A DNA stretch of 33,396 bases from Haplomitrium mnioides (taxonomy: Eukaryota; Marchantiophyta; Haplomitriopsida; Calobryales): positions 1 through 33,396 of the forward strand of contig JBNGIS010035390.1 of assembly GCA_049999725.1 (NCBI GenBank), in the 5' to 3' direction. Positions 22,405 through 32,402 of this stretch are shown here, one piece after another. The position numbers and the translations under genes are program-made. Below the pieces are notes generated by a model. It had not been told where the DNA came from and searched no databases. It worked only from the letters and a program-made list of their open reading frames with translations. Position 1 is the stretch's first letter, and the number at the start of each line of letters is the position of its first letter.

Positions 22405-25369
22405 GAGAGAAAATAGCATCTCAAACCACTACTTCAAAATTGGCACCACCAAAGCTTTATCGATATGCCAACATATTGAAGTCATTTGAGCCCATCAAAT
22501 TAGCCAATGAATGGGTAGTTTGTTGTAGTACCATAAGAGACATTGACCATCACCTTTATCTTTTCCAGGGTAAAGGCGAAAAATTCAACATAGGCATTTT
22601 GGTCTAAATTTCAATGACTTTTTATGAGCACATAGCTCACATTGGACTTCTTGTGCAGTTAAAAGATGGGATCATTCTTTAAAATGCCTCTTCAAAGAGG
22701 TTTTGCTTCAATGAAATGAAGCCACAAGACCAATTCACAATTGACTTGTAGGAAGCTTACAAAGATGGAAAGATAAAAACTCTTAACCTACCATTTTTTT
22801 TATTAAGAATCCATGCTTTCATGAACTCTCGAGTCCATGCTAGCATAGACTCTGAAGTCCAAACACACTTAGACTCTTAAGTTCAGCCGTGTAGGGACTG
22901 TAGAGTCCTTGCACTCTAGGACTCTTGAGGCAATGCATGCATGGACTTGAGAGTCCTTACGTGTAATGACTATTAAGTTCTTGTGTGCAAAGACTATTGA
23001 GTCCTTGCACGTAGGGACCATTATAGTGCTTGAGCTTTGACTCTTAAGTCAATGCGTGCATGGACTCTTCAATTCATTCAAGCTTGGACCTTTGTAGTCC
23101 TTGTGGTTGGACTTTTGAGTCCATGTGAGCATGTATTCTTCAGTCCATGCGCAAATAGACTCTTGAATCCTTACACAAAGGGACTCTCCAACCAAGATGT
23201 GCTTATACTAGAGAGTCCATCCGCGCATAGGTTTAAGATTCGTTGCGTGCATGGACTTTGGAGTCTTTGCACGTAGTGACTAGACATTCCATGCACATAT
23301 GGACTCTTGTGTCTCAATGTGTTTGGAGTCTTTAGAACTAGCAATCCTATAATCTTGCATTTAGTTTTTATTTTAGGTTGTTGGCACTAATGTGTTTCTT
23401 CTTTTCATTTTTTGCAGTTTCTTTCAAACTTTGTCAACTCCTATCTAGACCTCAAGTAGGTAGAAAGAGATTTCATCAAGTTCAAATTCACCTTGAAGAT
23501 TTTGAAGGTGAAGGTTGGGTTGAGCTTGGCACAATGTGTGCTTCATTCTATTGCTGCAACTTTTGTTGTGAGAGCAATAAATGAACCATGAGCTCCAAAA
23601 AAAAGAAAAGCACTAGAGCTGTAAAAGGCTCAAAAAGGAAAAAAAAAAAACCAGTTGTATAAAAGAAAAAGCCAGTACCACTACTGCTAGTTCGTAAGGA
23701 GCCGGTTCGCTCACCTTCTCTTCCAAGTTCCTCCACACTTGCCTCATCATCATCCTCTTCTAGCAGCTATGAGAAGAAGGTTGAGGTAGAGCTCCTGTTG
23801 CAACCAACCTCAAGAGCAAAACATCAAGTGCGTAAAAGGTTGAGAACTTTCAAGAGAGAGAATGAGCAAATCCTCAGGCATTGTTTAAAGATGACAAGAA
23901 TAAAATCCAAGAGTATGCAATCCAACACTATAGAGTTCGTGAGAAGATCATCACAATTCGATTGGAGAATTTAAAATTTCCAAAACGTGGAATGGACAAT
24001 AGGAGGTCATTCCAAATTAGATGCCTAAACAAGGATTTTGTAGAGCTGCTTACATAGAGAATGTTGACCAACAAGTATGATCACTTCTTCTTTATTGTTT
24101 ACGTTTTTCGCTACACATGTTTTCATTTCAAATTTTTCTCCTAGTAATTTCTTGCTTGGGTTCTTTTCAGTGTGATAAAACTTTTAAGAGACAACTTGCA
24201 AAGAAGTTGACGATAACTACAAAGGGAAGAATGAAAACTATCGCTGAAGAAGCTACAGAGGACCAAGGCCAAGCTCCAACCTTGGTCTCCTATCCTTTTG
24301 CCTTTATGTTGCATTGTTAGAAAGTGTGAGAGTGAAAATTTAGTTAGTAGAATGAACTCAATGTAGCGTATTATCAACTCTACAACAAGTCTATTGCAAG
24401 GAAAAAATTAAAGAGCCTAGTGAAACCAAGAGGTTTCACTCTTGCAATTGTTGATATTCCTTACGATTACAAGGAATGCAAGCATGATGATTTGGAGCCC
24501 TTCGACAAAGATGATATTTTTTATATGGTTTCTTCTTTTGCGGCCATTGCTACTTCCAACTTTTTGTCTTTTATTATCATCCATGTTTTGCATCAATTTA
24601 GCATCATCGAAGATGTCGTTTTTGAAGTATATATAAGCAATTGACCATGACATTTGGTAAGTCATATTTAACTTTTTTTTTCTTTGTTTGTATATTTCTT
24701 TGCAATTACTTATATATTTTATTTGATTGTTGCAAAGACAAAACCAACATCCATCACTCTGGTGGTCTCACAATTGCACATGCATATGAACATTAGATTG
24801 TGGGCTACTAGACAAAGGAGGGGAAGTGCATCATGAAACTCTTTAATCTACATTCTAAAGATGTGGTTGAGGGTCCCCAACAAATAATGCATAGTGTTTT
24901 AAGTTGTTGTGCGATTTTGACCAAACTCAAACATCAAGAAGATGATTCTCAAGTGAATGTTTACCATAAGCTGCATGCACTCTACAACTTTTTTTATTGA
25001 TCATTTATCTTCCTAGCAAGATTGTACCCTAAATCTTTGCTCTAGGTTGGGCACAAGCTTTGTCTACGCATTAAAATTAATGAGAAACTATGTAGTTGTG
25101 GAATATGATAGACGATAATGTATCTATATTCTAAAAAGAGTTTTCATGATGGCATCTTTGCCATCAGATATCATCAAGTCCTAGATTGTCTACGCGTACT
25201 ATAAGGAGCATGTTCCTCCTAGTACTGCTAGTGCTTTTGGTGACTCAATAGCTATTTCAAAGGCTGGAAAGTCATGATTTTTTGATGGTTGTTCAAGCTT
25301 CTTAGTCTATTGATCTAGATGACACTACCGGTCCTGGAAAGGACTAGACTGAAGAAGCAGCCGTAGAAT
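22405..25369 (+). pseudogene. Decayed, intron-containing gene with an N4/N6 DNA methyltransferase-like C-terminus
   Basis: Ordered coding pieces. 22405-22770: LAPPKLYRYANILKSFEPIK, HHLYLFQGKGEKFNIG, IGLLVQLKDGIIL. After an acceptor (TTTTTTGCAG at 23417): VGRKRFHQVQIHLEDFEGEG. A Lys/Ser-rich basic stretch at about 23587-23760, then KIQEYAIQHYRVREKI. After TTCTTTTCAG at 24170: FKRQLAKKLTI. 24352-24656: YYQLYNKSIARKKLKSL and FTLAIVDIPYDYKE. After GTAAGT at 24656: GLTIAHAYEH, VNVYHKLHALYNFF, then TLNLCSRLGTSFVYALKLMR and YVVVEYDRR. DIPY (24453-24464) fits catalytic motif IV (DPPY). LCSRLGT (25035-25055) followed by VVVEYD fits the AdoMet-binding motif I. The order IV then I is that of the beta class of amino-methyltransferases. 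Many in-frame stops and at least one frameshift make it a pseudogene. Family assignment is from motif reading, not a search. Confidence 0.6.
22805..23335. repeat. ~24-bp minisatellite, about 21 units, inside a probable intron
   Basis: Units resemble GACTCTTGAGTCCTTGCATGCATG; four near 22930-23020 are 24-25 bp each, for example GACTATTAAGTTCTTGTGTGCAAA and GACTATTGAGTCCTTGCACGT. The array lies between two coding pieces of the methyltransferase-like relic and ends about 80 bp before a good splice acceptor, so it probably occupied an intron. Open frames over it are artefacts. Confidence 0.85.
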
Positions 25370-25735
25370 GATGTACTTTTTTATATTAAAAAATGTTTAT
25401 TTTCAAACAATTATCAAGTCTAAGGTTTCTTCGATGCATGTATTTTAATAAATGATCTTTGATTCAAAAAACATTTAAAGTATATGCTATTAAGTTCTTG
25501 TTTGGCAAGTTACTTTGTTAGAATAAATGAGTTTTGAATAAGGCACTAGGTCTTACGTAAAAGGTAAGCAAGGAGGTCCATGCCAATATGGACATTTGTG
25601 TTTGAACGATTTATATTTTCAAACAAATTGTCTTTGCACTTAAGATTTTCTTTTGGTTTTTTTGTTATATTTGTATAATACTTAGTACAATCTTGAATTA
25701 GAAAATCATTCTTTACATGAGTCATTTCTTCAAAC
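25370..25735. other. AT-rich junction, nothing recognised
   Basis: It lies between the end of the methyltransferase-like relic and the first gag element. The sequence does not match 28700-29064, the stretch left of the second gag element, so homology between the two copies starts at its right edge. Confidence 0.4.
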
Positions 25736-26599
25736 ACTCTCCATTTTGACTTTTTGCAATGTACTATTGAAACTTTGACAAGTTATAACTCTTGGTATAC
25801 AAGAGATTTTTCACTTATGTAAATTTTCACTAGTGACACTTAAAATATATTGTACTCTTATGAATTATCAACTTTCATACATGTCTAATAGGAACACAAT
25901 TTACTTTGTATATATTTTATTGAAAAAACTAAAAACAAAATTTCCACCATTGACTTCTAAACCTTCTCTATCCTTCATCCCAATATCTCAAATGCTATGA
26001 ATTCCAAGACATAAAAGAATCCATGTATTCACTTCATGCCTTCACATTTTATCCCCTCCCAAGGTTTCACTCCGCTCTCAGAGTGACGTCCTCGTTTCGT
26101 GCATAAACAATGTTCTTATATAATAGTTTATACAATGATCATGGTACCTTGAAGTTAGTGAAAACCAAATTAGATGTGTAATTGGAGTATACAATTGCAC
26201 AACAAAATACCATGGTAGATATTTCCTATACGTCCTCTTGTAGCGTAGTATATCTAACACCGTCACCCATGATCAAATACTCGAGAACCCTCTCCAAACA
26301 CCATTTGACATTACTTCTACTACATACATCCTTAACAAGTCTCGTTTCTCATCTAAAAACTCTTCTATATTTTGAACCACTTCAAAAATTTCACTTTTGT
26401 ACTCATCATCATGTGGAGAAGTCTTCTATCCCCATTTGTCTTCTTAGCGTTCTTGACTTGTTGTTCATTTCTATATCGTGGTGTTTTTCTAGACTTGACA
26501 ACACCTCAAATCTTATGGTCTTCTCAAATATGCATGCTCATTTTTGTTTCACGAGCCATCAAGTCCACTTCTTGATTTGTTGAATTCCCTCCCACCTCA

Positions 26600-26900
26600 T
26601 CTTTCCAACATTGATAGAGTCGACCACCCACTCTTGAGCTTGATTCGTTGAAATCCTTCCCACCTCACTATGGGGAAACTTTTCAATGTCGATTGAGGTG
26701 GTGACCGTCTCTTGAGTTTCCTCCATTGAACTCCTTCTGACCTTACCATAAGGAACCTTTTCAACATCCATTAATATAGTGACCCTCTCTTGAACTTGAG
26801 CCGCACCTCCTCATCTACCAACTCTATTTGTACCATTCACTTGATTTGGACAATTTTTTATGAAGTGAGCTCTTCCACATCTAAAACATGTGATATTCTC
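26600..26900 (-). pseudogene. Copy A gag C-terminus: zinc knuckle and ~26-aa repeats
   Basis: ITCFRCGRAHFIKNCPNQV is followed by units ending EKVPYGKVRRSS, EKFPHSEVGRIS and a third broken one. The knuckle has three residues between the second Cys and the His, instead of the usual four. Confidence 0.75.
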
Positions 26901-28242
26901 CAAGTTCCCTTGTCTTATCGGCCCTCTTCTATTAGACATAGGCAAATTTTCAAGCCTTCTCTCCAAAGCCTACACAAGATTCAAACTCAACTTCTCTAAC
27001 TGTTTAGACAACATTAGCACTTCATTCATAATTAGATTGGGAGCTTGCAGTGGAGGAGCCACTATTATTGTTATTGGTGGTTCAATCACAAGTAACACAA
27101 AGACCTTCTCCTCTTGCTCATCCTCCAAGTTGTTCTCCATTCTTAAAGACATTCACAATGACTCCACTTGTGTATTTGGCTTTTTTTATTTTACCTTTGC
27201 TAAAATTTCATGCTTCAATCCCAAAATAAAATGCTTTGCCAACATTGCTATAATTTCCACCAATAAAGAATCCACATCCTCACCACTTTCTCTCAACATA
27301 TTTTTAAATTGTGTCTCTAAGTTGTCTACTCTCTCACCATACTTGTGTGTTTTTTCACTCTCACCTTGCTTCAAGTATGTTGCCTCTATGAGAAGTTTTT
27401 CATAGTTCTCAATGGGAAGAAATTCATTCACCAAAGCTTTGTCAAACTTGCCTAGCTCAAGAATTTTTCCTTTTCGCTTTTTGTATCATCTAAGAGCCTC
27501 ACATTGAAAAAATTTAAGTAGCAACACCAACCAATCATCCGATCACTTCTCATTATTTTCATTACATATACATTTGAAATCTCATACATAGTCTTCCAAT
27601 TATTATCTTCTCTGCCATACAAAACCAAAATTTTGCCAATATTGATTGGATAGCTTGATGTTGCTCCTCAAAAGAGTTTTCTTTTCTACCACAAGACAAA
27701 GATATGTCTCTCATAAATGACTTAAATTAGAATTGGAAAAGCAAATAGACTAGAATCCTCAAAGATGTTCTCAAAATTTTCCACTCCAAATTGTTTCACT
27801 AATCTTTGAATCATATGTATTTTAGTCACAATAAACACTCATATCATAATGGTCATTCTTTAATCATCCATTAAGACCGTTGAGACTTCTCTCCTTGATT
27901 CAATGAAGTGCTCTCTCATGCTCTAAGGTCCAAACCTGCTATATTAGAGTATAAAATGGTTGATACAATGGTGTTACCAAAGAAGCAAAGTCACTTATCA
28001 AAAATAAGTAATAACTTAATAGATTGATAAACTCTTCAACTCAATGTTGTTGCATAGCGGCAGTTTAGAGTTCCAATCCTCAAAACAATTTTAGACGCTT
28101 TTGGCTATTTTTCTATCATGTCTTTACTTCAAGAAATTCAACACAATAAATCTCAATCACCACATTCTTTCTCTCTCATTAATGAGATTCCAAGATAGAA
28201 GCAAAAAATATGAAGCAAGAGGCTTCATGAGTTCTTCTCATT

Positions 28243-28255
28243 TGACTTTGATAAC
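28243..28255 (-). other. Possible primer binding site of copy A
   Basis: On the minus strand GTTATCAAAGTCA lies just inside the LTR-like segment; the matching place in copy B reads CAACATCAAAGCCA (32346-32359). Both could derive from TGGTATCA(A/G)AGCCA, the tRNA-iMet type. The consensus is my inference from two decayed copies. Confidence 0.4.
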
Positions 28256-28258
28256 GAG

Positions 28259-29064
28259 TACACATTGAAGATGAGATGTGGGTTGAAGTGTGGCTACACT
28301 CATCAATACACAACAACTTCTACAAATTGAAAATACTAAATGCAAAATATTGTTGAAATTCTCAACTATTTACTCCAAAGGCTATCATACAAAACACTCT
28401 TGTTCTCACTCTTCTAGTTCTTAGCACACTCCTCACTTTATGGAAAACCCCTCAAGTATTTTCCCTCTAATGAGTCTTCAAAGTAGCTCCTCCAAGAGCT
28501 CTTCTAAGCACTTCTCCAATAGTCTCTCCAAGATTGAACTCATAACTCCAAGTCTTAAGTCTTAAGTGTCAAAGGTCAAAAATCTCTAGTGTCCTCTACT
28601 CTCTCATCTTCTTTCTTATATATTAGTCTAGAGAGTTCTTAAGAAAAAATTAAATATTTTGTCACTTTAGGTAAAGAATTTATGGTGATTATCTCTTCTA
28701 AAATCTAAATCCTAAATATACTTTTGAAGTATCTCTACCTTTTTGTTTTTTTCTTTAAAATGAAGCTTCTCATTTGGAACTTTTCTTGTCAAATAATCTC
28801 AACAATTGATCATATTCTTCAATGCCTTGCAATTTTCCATACACTCAAATCCTAAAATGATGCTTCTAGATTCCCTCATAGAAAAAATAAAAGAATGATA
28901 TGATTTTTCACAATTTTTCTTATTTTTAGTCTATTTTAGAAGAATCTCTATAAAATCCTTAACATTTACTCAATTTAATTTATAATACACCTTGTTGGAA
29001 AGCTTGTAAGATAATCTTTGTATCTATGTAATAATATGTGTATTTTTTTACTCTTTAGATACTC
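28259..29064 (-). repeat. LTR-like segment between the two gag elements
   Basis: On the minus strand it has TATATAAG near 28613-28620 followed by a purine-rich stretch with repeated GGAG/AAGAG motifs, and ends next to the possible primer site. This fits the 5' LTR of copy A. Because copy B begins immediately above it, one LTR could have served both in an LTR-internal-LTR-internal array. Only its first ~45 bp has a partner in the window (32358-32402), so the outer border is not proven. Confidence 0.45.
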
Positions 29065-29819
29065 TCTATTTTGACTTTTATGCAATGTTCTATTGAAACT
29101 TAGATCAATTATAACTCATGGTATGTAAGAGATTTTTGTATATGTCTAATAGAAACACTGTTCACTTTGTACATATTTTTCTGAAAAACTAAAAAATAAA
29201 AATTTACACTAATGATTTCTAAACTTTCTCTATCATTCATCCTAATACCTCAAACATAATACCATGAGTTCCAAGACATAAAAGGAGCCACATGTTCACC
29301 TCATGTCTTCATATTTTGTCCTTTCCTAAGGTTTTACTTTGCCCTCAGAGTGATGTCTTCTTTATGTGGATAAAAAAATGTTCTCTTGTCGTAGTTTATA
29401 TAGTAATCATAGTGTCTTTAAGTTAGTGAAAAAAAGGTCACATCTGTGATTGGAATATACAATTGCACAAAAAAATACCTTGGTAGATATTTTTGTACTT
29501 TCTCTTGTAACGAATTATATCCAACATTGTCACCCATGATCAAATACTCAAAAAAACCTTTTTAAGTACCATTTGGTATTACTTCTACTGCATACATCCT
29601 TGGCAGATCTGGTTCCTCGTCCAAAAACTCTTTCATATTTGCATCTACTTAAAAATTTCATCGTTGTACTTCTCATTTGTGGAGAGATACTATGTGGTTT
29701 CTCTCCTCGAGCTACTTGTCTCATCTCCAATGTCATCCACCAATACTCGCACTCTATGACCTTTTGGCCCAATTGTAATGCGTTTTTTGTACCAATTTTC
29801 ATTGGTTTTCACACCTTGT

Positions 29820-30125
29820 AACCACGGCTTTCCAAGCAACATATCATAACAAGCTTCTTTAAGAACTTAAAAACCCAACAAAACTGTAATACCCATTACA
29901 AAAATTGGTATATTTTCAATTACCCCAAGTAGACAAACTCGTGACTTGTTTGCTATACCCAATCGTAAACCTTGAGTGTCTTATGAGATTCATTCTCTTT
30001 ATCAAGTCCTTAGACCCTACATTGACTGTCGAACCTCCATCTAATAGCACCTTTGAGACTACAGACCACTTGCATATGACAACAATTTTAGAAGCTTGTG
30101 CACATGCATATGTGTCTATTTGCAC
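29820..30125 (-). pseudogene. Copy B aspartic protease
   Basis: VSKVLLDGGSTVNVGSKDL contains the catalytic D in the plant variant LLDGGS. Downstream, CYDMLLGKPWL is the usual end of LTR-element proteases (YDMLLGRPWL). A frameshift separates them. This domain is deleted from copy A. Confidence 0.8.
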
Positions 30126-30449
30126 TAATGTAGTAAATGTTGGTTGAAGCTTTTTTCATCCTTAGGTGCTATTTAGTGTTCAATCCTCTATACAACTCCC
30201 TTTGAAATGTAGGATTCAATGCTACTAGCTGTTCCACCGTGATATTAATCTTGTAAATTTCCAATTTCTTCACCCACATTGTATTTTTTTTTTATGTTTG
30301 GAAATGGAGAAGTCTTCCATCCTCATTTGCCTTCTTGGTTTGCTCGGCTTCTTAGTGATGCCCAAATTGTAGTGCATTTTTTGATTTGACAATGATTCAA
30401 ATCTTATAATCTCCTCAACCATGGATGCTCGTTATCTCTCATGAGCCAT

Positions 30450-30857
30450 CTAGTCCAATATTTGGTCCATTGAACTCCCTCTCATCTCACCATCATGAGC
30501 CATCAAGTCCATTCCTTGGTCCGTTGAACTCCCTCTCACCATACCATCACAAATCTTTTCAACAGTGATAGAAGCAACCACCCACTCTTGAGTTTAAGTT
30601 GTTGAAGTCCCTCTCACCACACCATGGGGAAACATTTCAATGTTGATTGAGGTGATAGCTACCACTTGAGTTTCCTCCATTGAACTCCTTCCCACCTTAC
30701 CGTGAGGAACATTTTCAACATCTATTGATATAATGACCCTCTCTTGAGCTTGAGCCATACCTCCACGTCCACCAACTCTATTTGTACTATTCACTTGACT
30801 TGGACAATTTTTGATAAAGTGCACTCCTCCACATCCAAAACATGTAATATTCTTCAA
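30450..30857 (-). pseudogene. Copy B gag C-terminus: zinc knuckle and ~26-aa tandem repeats
   Basis: It starts MKNITCFGCGGVHFIKNC (one residue short of the normal CX2CX4HX4C spacing). Units follow ending ENVPHGKVGRSS, EMFPHGVVRGTS, EKICDGMVRGSS and shorter HDGEMRGSS. Full units are 24-26 residues. One TAA and one TAG interrupt the frame. Confidence 0.8.
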
Positions 30858-31226
30858 GTTTCCCTATCGCATCAGTCTTCCTCTACTAATCATAGGCTGA
30901 TTTTTAGACCTTCTTTCCAAAGCATGTTTAAGTTTTAAACTCAACTTCTTTAGCCGATCAGTCAACATTGGCACTTCATTCATTAGTGGATTTGGAGCTT
31001 AGAGTGTAGAAGCCACTACTACCGATATTGGTGGTTCAATCATCAACATTACCACACACTTCTCCTCTTGCTCACCCTTTTAGATCTCCTCTATTTGTAA
31101 AGCAATTCATTATGACTATACTTGTGTAGTTGGCTTTTTGTATTTTAGTTTTGCTTGAATTTCAGGTTTCAACCCTGAATAAAATGCTTTACCAACATTG
31201 ATATAATTCCCACCATTAAAGAATTC

Positions 31227-31230
<4 letters not shown>

Positions 31231-31259
<29 letters not shown>

Positions 31260-31359
31260 NNNNNNNNNNNNNNNNNNNNNNNNNNNNNNNNNNNNNNNNN
31301 NNNNNNNNNNNNNNNNNNNNNNNNNNNNNNNNNNNNNNNNNNNNNNNNNNNNNNNNNNN

Positions 31360-31399
<40 letters not shown>
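31231..31399. repeat. Compound microsatellite around a 100-N assembly gap
   Basis: (CT)n runs up to 31259, N from 31260 to 31359 (exactly 100), and (AT)n from 31360 to about 31399. The round number suggests a gap of unknown size. It falls inside the copy B gag frame. Confidence 0.97.
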
Positions 31400-31403
<4 letters not shown>

Positions 31404-32402
31404 TCTAAGTGATCTACTTTCTCAACATACTTGTGCACTTTTTACTCACCTTGCTTCACGTATGTTATTTCTTGGAGAAGCTTCTCATAGTTGTTTGTGG
31501 GAAGAAATTCATTCACCAAAGTTTTCATCAACTTGCCCATGACTCAAGAATTTTGCCTTTTTTTTTATCTTTGTACCATTTAATAGACCTCACATTCAAG
31601 AAACTTGTTGGGTAGCAATGCTAACCAATCATCTGGTTGCTTCTCACCATTTCTAATGCATACATGTTGGAAATCTCATACATAGTCTTTTGACTCTCAT
31701 CTTCTTTGCTATAGCAGACAACAATTTTGCCCATCTTGCTTGGATAGATTGATATTGCTCTTTGAATGAGTTTTCTTTCCTACCACATCTACTACAAGAC
31801 AAAGATAAGTACCTCACAAATGGCTTGAATTCGAATTGGAAAAACAAATGGACTAGAATTTGCCAAGATGTTCTCCATCTTTTCCACTCCAAATTTCTCT
31901 ACATGTCTTTGACATATATGTATTTTGATCACAATAAAATCTCATATCACAATGGTCATTCTTTAATAACTCATTAAGACCATTGAGACTTCTCTCTTTG
32001 ATTCAATGAAATGCCTTGTCATTCTTCAAGGTCCAAACCCACTCTATTAGAGCATACAATGGTCAACACAATGGTGTTGCAAAGAAAGAAAATATAATTA
32101 TCAAAAACAAGTAATAACTTAATAGATTGATGAATCTCTTCAGCTCAATGTTATTGCATAGCAGCGATAAGATATCAATACTTTTAACAATTTCAAAAAA
32201 ACTTGGTCACTTTCTCATTATATCTTCACTTGACATTCAACATGACAAGATAAAACCCAATTGCCACCTTCTTCCTTTCTCATTGATAAGGTCATGAGAA
32301 CGAAACCAAAAATGTGATGTAAAAGGCTTCACATGTTCTTCTCATGTGGCTTTGATGTTGAATACACATTGAAGATGAGAGGTGGGTTGAAGTGTAGCTA
32401 CA

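Larger units (their letters stand above)
25736..28258 (-). mobile_element. Gag-only retroelement copy A, decayed
   Basis: Aligned to 29065-32402 in the same orientation. Minus-strand gag: 27434-27186 (NEFLPIENYEKLL, KTHKYGERVDNLETQFKNML, LGLKHEILAKVK), then basic stretches, then a zinc knuckle CFRCGRAHFIKNC near 26880, then repeated peptide units to about 26600. Relative to copy B it lacks about 640 bp (B 29665-30305), which removes the protease. No reverse transcriptase, RNase H or integrase motif was found. The low-coordinate end has the same limit as copy B. Confidence 0.75.
29065..32402 (-). mobile_element. Gag-protease retroelement copy B, decayed
   Basis: The minus strand carries, from high to low: the inner end of a 5' LTR (cut at 32402 by another element), gag N-terminal pieces (near 31890-31650), a gag segment interrupted by a microsatellite and the assembly gap, the zinc knuckle at about 30840, peptide repeats, protease (30125-29820), and a 3' region reading DLPRMYAVEVIP then a noncoding tail. 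No reverse transcriptase, RNase H or integrase was seen. Many stops and frameshifts. Confidence 0.75.

Noticed and set aside
23037-23276. 79-aa plus frame over the 24-bp array
   Set aside because: Repeat-derived; no conserved composition across units.
22805-23335. CRISPR-like array
   Set aside because: There are no constant repeats separated by unique spacers; whole units diverge together. It is a minisatellite in a plant genome.
24453-24464. MT-A70 (METTL) family for the methyltransferase relic
   Set aside because: The motif is DIPY, not DPPW, and the AdoMet motif follows rather than precedes it, fitting the N4/N6 beta-class layout better.
31169-31438. 89-aa frame across the N gap
   Set aside because: It is an artefact of translating microsatellite and N bases.
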